Origin: RUG572 sp964386385
GTDB taxonomy: Bacteria > Verrucomicrobiota > Kiritimatiellia > RFP12 > UBA1067
NCBI GenBank assembly: GCA_964386385.1
Contig: CAYLRN010000012.1
Coordinates: 33,858 to 97,857 of the forward strand
Length of the DNA stretch: 64,000 nt
Reading direction: 5' to 3'
Shown: positions 1 through 8,502 of the stretch, piece after piece
Numbering within the stretch: position 1 is the stretch's first letter
Layout: every line of letters begins with the position of its first letter
Program-made: the position numbers and the translations under genes
The notes under the pieces: generated by a model
Told to the model about the DNA's origin: nothing
Databases searched by the model: none
The model's input: only the letters and a program-made list of their open reading frames with translations

Positions 1-1549
1 GCGTCTCTTCGGAGGACTCGACATCGGGCGGAATCCGACCGGTCTTCAGAACCGCTTTGTCGTCCTGCCGCTCGACTTCTCGCTCGTCAACAAGTACTAC
101 GCGCCGACGTGGGCGGACAAGTTCGAGCAGTACATGGACATCGCGATGAGGAACGTCATCGACGGTCACCGCGAACTGCTCGCGCAGGTGACCGACGTTG
201 ACGCCCTGCTGCGCATCCCCGGCGCCGGCGCGAAGTTCGACGCGCTCGCCCCGCTCGTCCACCGCCTCGGCCTCGGCGTCTACGTGATCGTGGACGAGTA
301 CGACAACTTCACGAACGAGATCGTCTCCACGGCGGGGAAGGACCCCTACAAGGAGATCACGCACGGCACGGGCTTCTACCGCGGGTGGTTCAAGCAGTTC
401 AAGGCGACGTGCGACCGCATCTTCATGACGGGCGTCTCGCCCGTGACGATGGACGACCTCACGAGCGGCTTCAACATCGCGACGAACATCTCGCAGTCCG
501 CGGAGTTCAACGCGATGGTCGGCTTCACCGCCGACGAGACGCGCCGCCTCTTCGAGGACTTCCAGGGGGCGGGCAGGTTCACGGACGCGGCGGGGCCGCA
601 CCTCGCGACGGTCAAGGCGTGGTACGACAGCTACTGCTTCGCGGAGGAGCGCGTCGGGAGCGAGATGCTCTACAACTGCGACATGGCTCTCTACTACCTC
701 GGAGAGCTCGTGGCCTCCGGACATCCGCCGCGCAAACTCATCGACGCGAACATCCGGAGCGACTGGAAGAAGCTCTCGGCGATTCTCGCCGCGCAGCGCC
801 ACGCGGAGACGTTCGACGGCGTCCTGCCGCTCACGGAGGAGCTGGCCGACAGGGGCGAGGTCTCCTTCGCGCTCGTGGACAGCTTCCCGATAGAGGGGAT
901 TCTCAAGGAGGAGAACTTCAAGTCGCTCTACTACTACTACGGAATCGTCACCATGTCGCGCTTCGTGCGCGGCGACCTCCAGTTCCGCGTCCCGAACGAG
1001 TGCGTCCGGCGGCAGATCTTCGACTACATGCGCGACGAGTACGCGAAGCGCCCGAACGCCGTCGACACGTCCGAGTTCATCGCGCGGTTCAACGCGTTCG
1101 CGTGGGACGGCGACTGGAAGGGCTTCCTCTCGTACCTCGCGGAGAAGTACCGCGACAACGGCTCGCCCCGCGACGGCATATGCGGCGAGGCGCGGATCAA
1201 CGGCTACCTCCGCGCGTACCTCACGATGAAGAGCGTCTACATGGTGAAGCCGGAACTCTCGCATCCGTGCGGGTACTCGGACTACGCGCTCTTCCCCGAC
1301 AGGACGCTGCCCGAGGGCTCCGTCCCGGAGCGCAGCTACGTGATCGAGATGAAGCACTCGCCCGCCGGCGCCTCAGACGCCGACGTCGCGGCGAGGCACG
1401 AGGAGGCCGTGGCGCAGCTGAGGCGCTACGCCGCGGACCCGAACCTGCCCGCGCTCGCCGGCGGCACGCCCGTCAGGTTCATCTGCTACGAGTTCCGCGG
1501 CCGCGAGCTCGTCCGCCTCGAGGAGCTTGCGGACCTGGCGATCGGCTGA
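1..1549 (+). CDS. AAA-ATPase-like / PD-(D/E)XK protein (DUF1703 type), 5' truncated
   Basis: The reading frame is open from the first bases of the window, so the start lies upstream; an internal ATG at 134 is not the real start because conserved residues precede it (FGGLDIG, FVVLPLDFS). The visible part (about 516 residues) has the AAA-ATPase-like signature VIVDEYDNF near position 295 and a C-terminal nuclease-like segment in which YVIEMKHS supplies the ExK of a PD-(D/E)XK fold, followed by a helix and RRYAADPNL. This architecture (AAA_lid-like plus DUF1703) is common in multicopy genes of gut Bacteroidota and Verrucomicrobiota; its function is unknown, with defence or mobile-element roles proposed for relatives. 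It ends about 100 bases before the mtnN promoter region, so it is probably an independent unit. Confidence 0.8.
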   Translation, partial: RLFGGLDIGRNPTGLQNRFVVLPLDFSLVNKYYAPTWADKFEQYMDIAMRNVIDGHRELLAQVTDVDALLRIPGAGAKFDALAPLVHRLGLGVYVIVDEYDNFTNEIVSTAGKDPYKEITHGTGFYRGWFKQFKATCDRIFMTGVSPVTMDDLTSGFNIATNISQSAEFNAMVGFTADETRRLFEDFQGAGRFTDAAGPHLATVKAWYDSYCFAEERVGSEMLYNCDMALYYLGELVASGHPPRKLIDANIRSDWKKLSAILAAQRHAETFDGVLPLTEELADRGEVSFALVDSFPIEGILKEENFKSLYYYYGIVTMSRFVRGDLQFRVPNECVRRQIFDYMRDEYAKRPNAVDTSEFIARFNAFAWDGDWKGFLSYLAEKYRDNGSPRDGICGEARINGYLRAYLTMKSVYMVKPELSHPCGYSDYALFPDRTLPEGSVPERSYVIEMKHSPAGASDADVAARHEEAVAQLRRYAADPNLPALAGGTPVRFICYEFRGRELVRLEELADLAIG

Positions 1550-1572
1550 TGCCGAATGCGTGCGGCGCAGTG

Positions 1573-1601
1573 TTGAATTGCCGCATGGGCTGTGGTAGAA
1601 T
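1573..1601 (+). promoter_or_regulatory. Promoter for mtnN-luxS
   Basis: TTGAAT at 1573-1578 and TAGAAT at 1596-1601 are separated by 17 bases, with TGG directly before the -10 box (extended -10). Transcription should begin close to 1608, which is itself an ATG. Confidence 0.65.
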
Positions 1602-1607
1602 GGCGGC

Positions 1608-1655
1608 ATGAAATTTCGCCTTGAATGCGCATTGAATCAGGAAGGAGACCTTTAA
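1608..1655 (+). CDS. Possible 15-codon leaderless leader peptide before mtnN
   Basis: An ATG lies 6 bases after the -10 box, where transcription should start, and opens a 15-codon frame (MKFRLECALNQEGDL). Its TAA stop overlaps the mtnN ATG by one base (TAATG). The GAAGGAG inside the frame serves as the mtnN ribosome-binding site. This would couple mtnN translation to a leaderless mini-gene. The frame is short enough to be chance; conservation in relatives would decide. Confidence 0.35.
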   Translation: MKFRLECALNQEGDL

Positions 1656-2341
1656 TGGACGTTTCGCGTTTTGCACACCCGGTGTTCGTGGTGGCGATGG
1701 ACAACGAGGCACAGGCCGTGGAGAGCGCCCTGGAAGGGGAAGTGACGGAAAGGACGATGTTCGGGCGGCGCGTGGCGTCCGTCGTCTTCAGGGGCGTCCC
1801 GGTGGACGTCGTGACGGCGGGCGTAGGCAAGTCGAACGCCGCGGCCGCCACGCAGCTGGCGCTTTCGCTGGGCGCGGACATTGTGGTCAACGCCGGCGTC
1901 GCGGGCGGGCTTCTCCAGGAGATGGCGGTCGGCGACGTCTACCGCGTCTCCGCCGCCGTGCAGTACGATTTCGACCTGTCGGCGATAAACGGGACTGATG
2001 TCGGCACGCTGAACGAGTGCGACGAACGCGAGTTCCCGCTTCTCGATTTCGGCGACTTGCCGTCGGCCGTCCTAGGCACGGGCGACAGGTTCAACGACAG
2101 CGAGGAGGACTTCCGCTTCCTCGTCGACGACGTGGAGGCTGCGCTGCGAGACATGGAGGGCGCCGCCGTCGCGCACGTGGCCGCCCGCGCCGGCGTCCCC
2201 TGCGCCTCGTACAAGTCCGTCTCGGACGTCCACGGCGGCGGCTCCACCGCAGAACAGTATCTTGAAAACCTGTCCGTTGCGCTGGAGGCGCTTGTGGACG
2301 CGACGCCGCGCGTCCTTGCGGACCTGCTTTTCGCAGAATGA
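1655..2341 (+). CDS. mtnN: 5'-methylthioadenosine/S-adenosylhomocysteine nucleosidase
   Basis: The 228-residue protein belongs to the PNP/UDP phosphorylase nucleosidase superfamily and should cleave MTA and SAH to adenine plus methylthioribose or S-ribosylhomocysteine in the cytoplasm. Visible hallmarks are the GVGKSNAAAATQ segment, NAGVAGGL, and near the C-terminus the RDMEGAAVAHVA motif (the ME pair binds the ribose) followed by a serine/aspartate active-site stretch SVSDVHG. The start at 1655 is preferred over an upstream in-frame ATG at 1625 because GAAGGAG lies 7-8 bases before it. luxS follows 25 bases downstream, so the two consecutive enzymes of SAH detoxification are made from one transcript. 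Confidence 0.9.
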   Translation: MDVSRFAHPVFVVAMDNEAQAVESALEGEVTERTMFGRRVASVVFRGVPVDVVTAGVGKSNAAAATQLALSLGADIVVNAGVAGGLLQEMAVGDVYRVSAAVQYDFDLSAINGTDVGTLNECDEREFPLLDFGDLPSAVLGTGDRFNDSEEDFRFLVDDVEAALRDMEGAAVAHVAARAGVPCASYKSVSDVHGGGSTAEQYLENLSVALEALVDATPRVLADLLFAE

Positions 2342-2366
2342 CATGGTGACACGGAAGGAGAATGGA

Positions 2367-2882
2367 ATGGAGCTCATCGCCAGTTTTCAGGTCGACCACA
2401 CGAAGATCGTCCCCGGCATATACGTGTCCCGCGTGGACGCGATATGCGACGGCTACGCGACGACGTTCGACGTCCGCATGAAGCGTCCGAACGTCGAGCC
2501 GGCAATCCATCCCAACGCGATGCACACGATCGAGCACGTGGTGGCGACGTTCCTGCGCAACGACTCCGAATGGAAGGACTGCATCGTCTACTGGGGGCCG
2601 ATGGGATGCCTGACCGGCAGTTACCTCATCGTCAAGGGGCGTCCGACGCCGCAGGAGATATACCCGCTCGTCCTGCGCGCATTCGAGCATCTTGCGGAAT
2701 ACGACGGCGAAGTGCCAGGCGCGACGCCGGTCAACTGCGGCAACTTCCTCCTTCACGACCTGCCGATGGCGAAGTACGAGGCGGAGAGGTTTCTTGAATG
2801 CATCAGGAAGTCGCCGTGCTTCGAGTATCCGACGGCGGAGCGGCCCCTCACCGAGAAGGGCATGATGTTCCACGATTCGTGA
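2367..2882 (+). CDS. luxS: S-ribosylhomocysteine lyase (LuxS)
   Basis: The 171-residue protein has the LuxS metal site HxxEH (HTIEH, residues 53-57), the catalytic cysteine in GPMGCLTG (C81) and the third metal ligand in NCGNF (C124). It converts S-ribosylhomocysteine to homocysteine and DPD, the precursor of autoinducer-2. It is the divergent form in which WGPMGC replaces the proteobacterial SPMGC. The start at 2367 follows a GGAAGGAG at 2353-2360; another ATG five bases earlier is out of frame. It lies directly behind mtnN, which makes its substrate. The downstream isomerase-like gene begins 12 bases after its stop. Confidence 0.92.
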   Translation: MELIASFQVDHTKIVPGIYVSRVDAICDGYATTFDVRMKRPNVEPAIHPNAMHTIEHVVATFLRNDSEWKDCIVYWGPMGCLTGSYLIVKGRPTPQEIYPLVLRAFEHLAEYDGEVPGATPVNCGNFLLHDLPMAKYEAERFLECIRKSPCFEYPTAERPLTEKGMMFHDS

Positions 2883-2893
2883 AGGACGCGGGG

Positions 2894-3793
2894 ATGACGC
2901 CGTTTTCATCGGATGCCGCCATCGGACGGCGCGGCTTCGTCGCGGGCGCCGCCGCGGCGGCGTTCGCCATCTCTTCGCCGCTGTCCGCCTTTTCCGCGCC
3001 GTCTGCGCGGCGGCCGCGCCTGGCGTTCCAGGTCTATGGAATCCGCGACCTGTGCGCGCGCGATTTCCCGGCCGCGCTCAAGGCCGCGAGGGGGCTTGGG
3101 TACGAGGGTGTGGAGACGGGACGCTTCTACGGACGCTCCGCGCGCGAGCTCGGCGCGCTTGTCCGCGACGCCGGGCTTGATCTCGTCGCTCTCCAGCTCT
3201 ATCCCCACGCGCTCACCGAGCCGCAGCTGCGCGACACGATCCGCTTCTGCCACGAATGCGGGTGCAGGCGCGTCAACACGGCCTGGTTCAAGGCGGGTGC
3301 GGAGAACGAGAACGACTGGCAGCTCGTCGTCAACGTCCTGAACCACGCGGCGGAAGTGTGCGCCGGCGAGGGAATCGAAATCGGCTACCACAATCACGGC
3401 CAGGAGTTCCGCGTCTCGTTTGGCGGGAAATCCGCGCTGGCGTGGATGTACGGGCGCTTTTCGCAGAAGGTCAGGCAGGAGTTCGACCCCGGATGGTGCG
3501 TCGTTGCGGGGGGCGATCCGCTTGAGTGGATTGCGGCGCATCCGGGGCGCAATCCGACTGTTCACGTCATGCCGGCGATCGCGGAGGCGACGGGCGGCGT
3601 ATCCGATTCGCCAGGCCGGTATCGCCCGGGCGAATGCGGCGTCGGCGGGAAGTGGGACCGGGCGGACTGGAGGGCGATCCTCCCCGCGCTGCGCGACGAC
3701 GGCGTGGAGTGGCTTGTCGTCAAGCCGACGGCGTTTCCCGGTTCGATGGCGGATCTGGCCGCAAGCGCGCGTTTCGTCGCGTCCTGTCTGTGA
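2894..3793 (+). CDS. TAT-exported sugar phosphate isomerase/epimerase-like TIM-barrel protein
   Basis: The 299-residue protein starts with a twin-arginine signal (GRRGFVAGAAAAAFA, residues 11-25), then a xylose-isomerase-like TIM barrel (AP_endonuc_2 family). Likely metal ligands are seen in GVETGRFYG, in YHNHGQEF, in DPGW and in the late VEW strand. Members isomerise or epimerise sugars or inositols, often as exported enzymes in Planctomycetes and Verrucomicrobia; the substrate cannot be read from sequence. The start at 2894 is chosen because the signal peptide begins there; an in-frame ATG at 2798 would lie inside luxS. It is probably co-transcribed with mtnN-luxS. Confidence 0.82.
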   Translation: MTPFSSDAAIGRRGFVAGAAAAAFAISSPLSAFSAPSARRPRLAFQVYGIRDLCARDFPAALKAARGLGYEGVETGRFYGRSARELGALVRDAGLDLVALQLYPHALTEPQLRDTIRFCHECGCRRVNTAWFKAGAENENDWQLVVNVLNHAAEVCAGEGIEIGYHNHGQEFRVSFGGKSALAWMYGRFSQKVRQEFDPGWCVVAGGDPLEWIAAHPGRNPTVHVMPAIAEATGGVSDSPGRYRPGECGVGGKWDRADWRAILPALRDDGVEWLVVKPTAFPGSMADLAASARFVASCL

Positions 3794-3852
3794 AAACCGG
3801 GTTCGGCTTCGACGCACTTCACTTTAACGCACTGAACTGAAAGGGAATGGAA

Positions 3853-5268
3853 ATGAAGAAAGCGGCTTTGGCTCTTGCGTGCGCGCTTGCGGCGGCAGGA
3901 TTCGGCGCGATGCGTCCGACTCCCGAATACCTGAAGAGGGCGACGGTCTACCAGGTGGTGCTGCGCAACTTCACTCGCGACGGCAATTTCAGGGCGGCGA
4001 CGGAGATGCTCGACCACGTGCGGAGCATCGGCGTCGACGTCGTCTACCTAACGCCGTTCGTGGAGATGGACTGCGACATGGACGAGTCCGGCTGGTCCGA
4101 GCGCCAGAAGAAGAGCGGCTTCGGCTCGCCGAAGAACGCATACCGCATTTCGAACTACGACAGGATCGACCCAGAATACGGCAAGGACGCAGACTTCAAG
4201 GCGTTCAACGACAGGGCGCACGCCCTCGGCATGAAGGTCTACATGGATCTCGTCTACCTCCACTGCGGACCGAACAACGTGCTCAAGGACATGTTCCCCG
4301 ACGCCTTCCAGAAGAACCCCGACGGCACGGTGAAGACGACCATCTGGCACTTCCCGTACGTGAACTTCAAGTCGCCGGGAGTCCGCAAGTACCTGATCGA
4401 CTCCATGCTCCATTGGATGCGCCTTGGCTGCGACGGCTTCCGCTGCGACGTGGGCGACCTGGTGCCGCTCGACTTCTGGGTCGAGGCCGTCACGGCCTGC
4501 CAGAAGGTCAATCCCGAACTCGTGATGATCAACGAGGGGACGCGGCCGGACTATCTTGAAAAGGCGTTCGACGCCTGCTACGCCTGGCCGTGGAGCTTTT
4601 CGATCCGCAACTTCCTGACGCCCGGCCTTCCGGGGCAGAAGAACGCGAAGTTCAAGACGCTTGACAAGAAGATGCCGGGCGTCCGCGACTACGAGGCGAA
4701 GATTCCGAAGGATTCGCTCATGTTCTGCTTCATGGACAACCACGACTCGGCGAACGACGACTGGGACGACCGCTTCGACCGCGTCCATCCCGTCGAGGCC
4801 GGCAACGCCGCGTTCGTCCTCACGTTCCTGCGCCGCGGACTGCCGCTCGTCTTCAACGGCAACGAGATTGCGGACAACGCGCGCAACTCCTTCTTCGCCC
4901 CCGTCGAGCATCCCGCCCGCGCCTACAAGACGATCGACTGGGCGCGCGCCGTGCAGCCCGCAGGACAGAAGCGCCTCGCGCTCATCCGCGCGCTCGCGAA
5001 GCTCCACCACGACGACCCCGTCTTCTACGACGGCGACATGACGTGGGTGACGGCGGGCGAGGCGAAGGGCGCGATCGCGTTCGTGCGCAGCCATGGCGGC
5101 CGCAGGGTGTTCGTGACGGCGAACCTCACGCCGAACGCGGTCGAGTTCACGCCTGAGGGCGTTTCGTTCGCGGAAGGCGGCAAGACCGTCCTCTCCGAAG
5201 GCGCGAAGGTCGCCGGCGGCGCGGTCAACCTGGCGCCGTACGGCCATCTCGTCCGCGAATGCCGATAG
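3853..5268 (+). CDS. Glycoside hydrolase family 13 (alpha-amylase-like), exported
   Basis: The 471-residue protein carries a short hydrophobic signal (MKKAALALACALAAAGFGA) and a GH13 TIM barrel. The catalytic triad is visible: nucleophile in GFRCDVGD (about D199), acid/base in MINEGT (about E228) and transition-state Asp in MDNHDS (about D298). The family hydrolyses or transfers alpha-glucosidic linkages in starch-like or maltodextrin substrates. A short beta-sandwich domain C forms the end (VFVTANLTPNAVEF). The start at 3853 is preferred to an ATG six bases earlier because the GGG of the Shine-Dalgarno is then seven bases away. The gene stands alone between the isomerase and ileS. Confidence 0.88.
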   Translation: MKKAALALACALAAAGFGAMRPTPEYLKRATVYQVVLRNFTRDGNFRAATEMLDHVRSIGVDVVYLTPFVEMDCDMDESGWSERQKKSGFGSPKNAYRISNYDRIDPEYGKDADFKAFNDRAHALGMKVYMDLVYLHCGPNNVLKDMFPDAFQKNPDGTVKTTIWHFPYVNFKSPGVRKYLIDSMLHWMRLGCDGFRCDVGDLVPLDFWVEAVTACQKVNPELVMINEGTRPDYLEKAFDACYAWPWSFSIRNFLTPGLPGQKNAKFKTLDKKMPGVRDYEAKIPKDSLMFCFMDNHDSANDDWDDRFDRVHPVEAGNAAFVLTFLRRGLPLVFNGNEIADNARNSFFAPVEHPARAYKTIDWARAVQPAGQKRLALIRALAKLHHDDPVFYDGDMTWVTAGEAKGAIAFVRSHGGRRVFVTANLTPNAVEFTPEGVSFAEGGKTVLSEGAKVAGGAVNLAPYGHLVRECR

Positions 5269-5277
5269 CCGCGCAAT

Positions 5278-5307
5278 TTGCCCTCTGCCGCGTACTTGTG
5301 GTATACT
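5278..5307 (+). promoter_or_regulatory. Promoter for ileS
   Basis: TTGCCC (5278-5283) and TATACT (5302-5307) are 18 bases apart with TGTGG before the -10 box. Transcription from about 5314 gives a leader of about 34 bases containing ACAGGAG before the ileS ATG. No T-box fits in so short a leader. Confidence 0.6.
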
Positions 5308-5347
5308 TGACCGCGTAATTTACGAATCACCACAGGAGTAGCCAAAG

Positions 5348-8300
5348 ATGTTCAAGCCCGTTTCGAACAAAGCCCAGTTCCCCCGGATGGAGGAGGAAAT
5401 CCTCGCGTATTGGGCCGAGGGCGAGATTTTCAGGAAGTCGCTTGCGCGAAACGAGGGCCATGAACGCTACCGCTTCTACGACGGCCCGCCCTTCGCCACG
5501 GGCCTTCCTCACTACGGCCACCTCCTCGCCGGCACGATCAAGGACATCGTGCCGCGTTACCAGACGATGCGCGGCAAGTACGTGGAGCGCCGGTTCGGAT
5601 GGGATACGCACGGACTTCCGATCGAGGCCCTGGCGCAGGACGCGCTCGGCGTCGCCGGCGTCCCCGAAATCAGGAAGCTCGGCGTCGACGCTTTCAACGA
5701 GCAGTGCCGCTCGATGGTGCTCAAGTACGTCGGCGAATGGCGCAAGACCGTCACGCGCATGGGCCGCTGGGTCGACTTCGACAACGACTACAAGACCATG
5801 GACCCGGAGTTCATGGAGACTATCTGGTGGGTGTTCAAGCAGCTCTGGGACCAGGGGCGCGTCTACAGGAGCCACCGCATCATGCCCTACTCTTGGAAGC
5901 TGTCGACGCCGCTCTCCAACTTCGAGGCCGGCTCGAACTACAAGGACGTCCAGGCGCAGACCGTCACCGTCCGCACGCGGGCGCTCTCCGCCGAGAGCGA
6001 GGCGATGAGGGGGCTTCTCGCCGCCGAGCCTGTCGTCTATCTTCTCATCTGGACGACGACGCCGTGGACGCTTCCCGAAAACCTGATGATGTGCGCGGGC
6101 GCGTCGATCGACTACGTCGCCGTGCGCGACCTGACGGACGCGGCGCGTCCGGTCTACGTCCTCGCCGAAAAGCGCCTTTCCCACGTCTTCAGGAAGCCGG
6201 AGCAGTACGAGGTCCTCCTCTCCTGCAAGGGCGACGCGCTCAAGGGCATGGCCTACGAGCCGATCTTCCCGTACTACGCGGACAAGGCGGACGAGGGCGC
6301 GTTCCGCGTGCTGAACGACGACTACGTCACGACCGACGACGGCGTCGGCATCGTCCACATCGCCCCCGCCTACGGAGAGGACGACTTCCGCGTCTGCAAG
6401 GAGGCCGGACTCAAGGCGTTCGTCGATCCGCTGGACACGAGCTGCAACTTCACGGACGAGATTCCCGAATACGCCGGCCGCTTCTGCATGGACTGCGACA
6501 GGGACATCATCAAGCGCCTGAAAATCGAGGGCAAGCTCGTCCACCAGGCCACGATGGTCCACGCCTACCCGTTCTGCGACCGGACGGACACGCCGCTCGT
6601 CTACCGCGCGATCGACGCCTGGTACGTGCGCGTAGAGGACCTCCACGACAGGCTCGCCGCCAACAACGCCAAGGCCCACTGGACGCCGGACTACGTCGGC
6701 GAGAAGCGCTTCGGCAACTGGCTCCGTGACGCGCGCGACTGGAACATCTCGCGCAACCGCTTCTGGGGCAGCTGCATCCCCGTCTGGGTCAACGACGACG
6801 ACCCGTCGGACATGATCTGCGTCGGCTCCGTCGCCGAGCTGGAAGCCCTCTCCGGCGAGAAGGTGACCGACCTCCACAAGCACTTCGTCGACAAGGTCGT
6901 CATCCGCAGGGGCGGCAAGACCTACCACCGCACTCCGGAGGTTCTCGACTGCTGGTTCGAGTCCGGCTCCATGCCCTACGCCCAGCAGCACTACATGGGC
7001 GGCGCCGGCGGACGCCCCGACATCGCCGGCTTCGCGGACTACTTCCCCGCCGACTTCATCGCCGAGGGGCTTGACCAGACGCGCGGATGGTTCTACACGC
7101 TCATGCTTCTCGGGACGATGCTCTTCGGCGAGTCGCCGTACAGGAACGTCGTCGTCAACGGACTCGTCCTCGCCGAGGACGGAAAGAAGATGTCCAAGCG
7201 CCTGAAGAACTACCCCGACCCCAACCTGATGCTGAACACGTACGGCGCCGACGCGATCCGCCTCTACATGATCTACTCGCCCGTCGTACGCGCCGAGAAC
7301 CTCAAGTTCTCCGAGAACGGCGTCAAGCAGATTCTCCGCGATTTGCTCATCCCGTGGTGGAACGCCTACTCGTTCTTCGTCACGTACGCGAACGTGGACG
7401 GCTTCGACGACGCGGAAGTCCAGACGCCCGCGAGCGACAACGTCCTCGACCGCTGGATCGTCTCGTCCCTCGAGACGCTCGTCGCCGACGTAGCGGAGGC
7501 GATGGACAACTACGACCTCCAGCGCTCCGTTCGTCCGTTCGTCGCGTTCATCGAGGACCTCACGAACTGGTACATCCGCCGCAGCCGCCGCCGGTTCTGG
7601 AAGAGCCAGAACGACGGCGACAAGCTCCACGCCTACCGGACGCTCCGCTACGTGCTCGTCCAGCTCTGCAAGGTGGCCGCGCCGTTTACGCCGTTCATCT
7701 CCGAGTCCATCTACCGCAACCTGCGCGGCGCGTCCGACCCCGAGTCCGTCCACCTGTGCGACTTCCCGACGGCCCGCGCCGGCGCGCGCGACCGCCGCCT
7801 CGAAGAGGAGATGGCCGCCGTCCAGGCGATTGTCAAACTCGGCCGCCAGCTGCGCGTTGACAACGACCTCAAGGTCCGCCAGCCGCTCGCAAAGATCTTC
7901 ATCGCCGGCGTCAGGACCGACCTCGACGACCTCGTGCGCGACGAGCTGAACATCAAGACGGTCGAGTACGTCGCCGACGAGACGCAGCTCTGCGACGTCT
8001 CGTTCAAGGCGAACTTCAAGACGCTCGGAAGGAAGTGCGGACCGAAGATGAAGGCCGTCGCGGCCGCGATCGCCGCCATGACGTCGTTCGACGGCACGGC
8101 GACCGTCGAGGGCGTCGAGCTCTCCGCCGAGGACGTTCTCGTCACGCGCCGCCCGAAGGCCGGCATGGTCGTCGCGTCCGAAGGGGCGCTCGTCGTGGGG
8201 CTTGAGACCGCCCTCACGCCGGAGCTCGTGCAGGAGGGGCTTGCCCGCGAATTCGTGAGCCACGTCCAGTCCATGCGCAAGGAGGCCGACTTCGAGGTCA

Positions 8301-8476
8301 CGCAGCGCATCGCCGTGACGGTGGAGGCCGATGGCGAGATGAAGGCCGCCCTGGACGCATTCGCCGACTACGTTAAGAACGAGACGCTGGCGACGACATT
8401 GGCGTTCGCCGCCGTGGACGCCGAGTCCGCGGACCTGAACGGCCACGCGACGAAGATCGCCGTCGCCAAGGCATGA
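5348..8476 (+). CDS. ileS: Isoleucyl-tRNA synthetase
   Basis: This 1042-residue class Ia synthetase charges tRNA-Ile. The HIGH-type motif is HYGH (residues 55-58) and the KMSKR loop is at 614-618. Between them lie the editing (CP1) segment with TTPWTLPENL and DDGVGIVHIAPAYGEDD, and DWNISRNRFWG. The length and the absence of a recognisable C-terminal Cys4 zinc finger point to the long type with an extended anticodon-binding region, as in many Gram-negative anaerobes and eukaryotes. The ATG follows ACAGGAG. It forms its own transcription unit behind a recognisable promoter and is followed 26 bases later by the metallophosphoesterase gene. Confidence 0.97.
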   Translation: MFKPVSNKAQFPRMEEEILAYWAEGEIFRKSLARNEGHERYRFYDGPPFATGLPHYGHLLAGTIKDIVPRYQTMRGKYVERRFGWDTHGLPIEALAQDALGVAGVPEIRKLGVDAFNEQCRSMVLKYVGEWRKTVTRMGRWVDFDNDYKTMDPEFMETIWWVFKQLWDQGRVYRSHRIMPYSWKLSTPLSNFEAGSNYKDVQAQTVTVRTRALSAESEAMRGLLAAEPVVYLLIWTTTPWTLPENLMMCAGASIDYVAVRDLTDAARPVYVLAEKRLSHVFRKPEQYEVLLSCKGDALKGMAYEPIFPYYADKADEGAFRVLNDDYVTTDDGVGIVHIAPAYGEDDFRVCKEAGLKAFVDPLDTSCNFTDEIPEYAGRFCMDCDRDIIKRLKIEGKLVHQATMVHAYPFCDRTDTPLVYRAIDAWYVRVEDLHDRLAANNAKAHWTPDYVGEKRFGNWLRDARDWNISRNRFWGSCIPVWVNDDDPSDMICVGSVAELEALSGEKVTDLHKHFVDKVVIRRGGKTYHRTPEVLDCWFESGSMPYAQQHYMGGAGGRPDIAGFADYFPADFIAEGLDQTRGWFYTLMLLGTMLFGESPYRNVVVNGLVLAEDGKKMSKRLKNYPDPNLMLNTYGADAIRLYMIYSPVVRAENLKFSENGVKQILRDLLIPWWNAYSFFVTYANVDGFDDAEVQTPASDNVLDRWIVSSLETLVADVAEAMDNYDLQRSVRPFVAFIEDLTNWYIRRSRRRFWKSQNDGDKLHAYRTLRYVLVQLCKVAAPFTPFISESIYRNLRGASDPESVHLCDFPTARAGARDRRLEEEMAAVQAIVKLGRQLRVDNDLKVRQPLAKIFIAGVRTDLDDLVRDELNIKTVEYVADETQLCDVSFKANFKTLGRKCGPKMKAVAAAIAAMTSFDGTATVEGVELSAEDVLVTRRPKAGMVVASEGALVVGLETALTPELVQEGLAREFVSHVQSMRKEADFEVTQRIAVTVEADGEMKAALDAFADYVKNETLATTLAFAAVDAESADLNGHATKIAVAKA

Positions 8477-8502
8477 GTCCATCCTGAAAGGAACTCCAGC
8501 CC

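Noticed and set aside
1550..1655. A SAM or SAH riboswitch ahead of mtnN
   Set aside because: The expected leader is under 50 bases and holds no stem-loop set of a known SAM or SAH riboswitch.
5269..5347. A T-box leader for ileS
   Set aside because: The leader is about 34 bases, too short for stem I and antiterminator.
5327..8482. A 1051-codon open frame antisense to ileS
   Set aside because: It mirrors the strong codon bias of ileS on the opposite strand; its product has no domain and is rich in Val/Asp/Arg repeats. Similar antisense frames over other host genes were dropped for the same reason.
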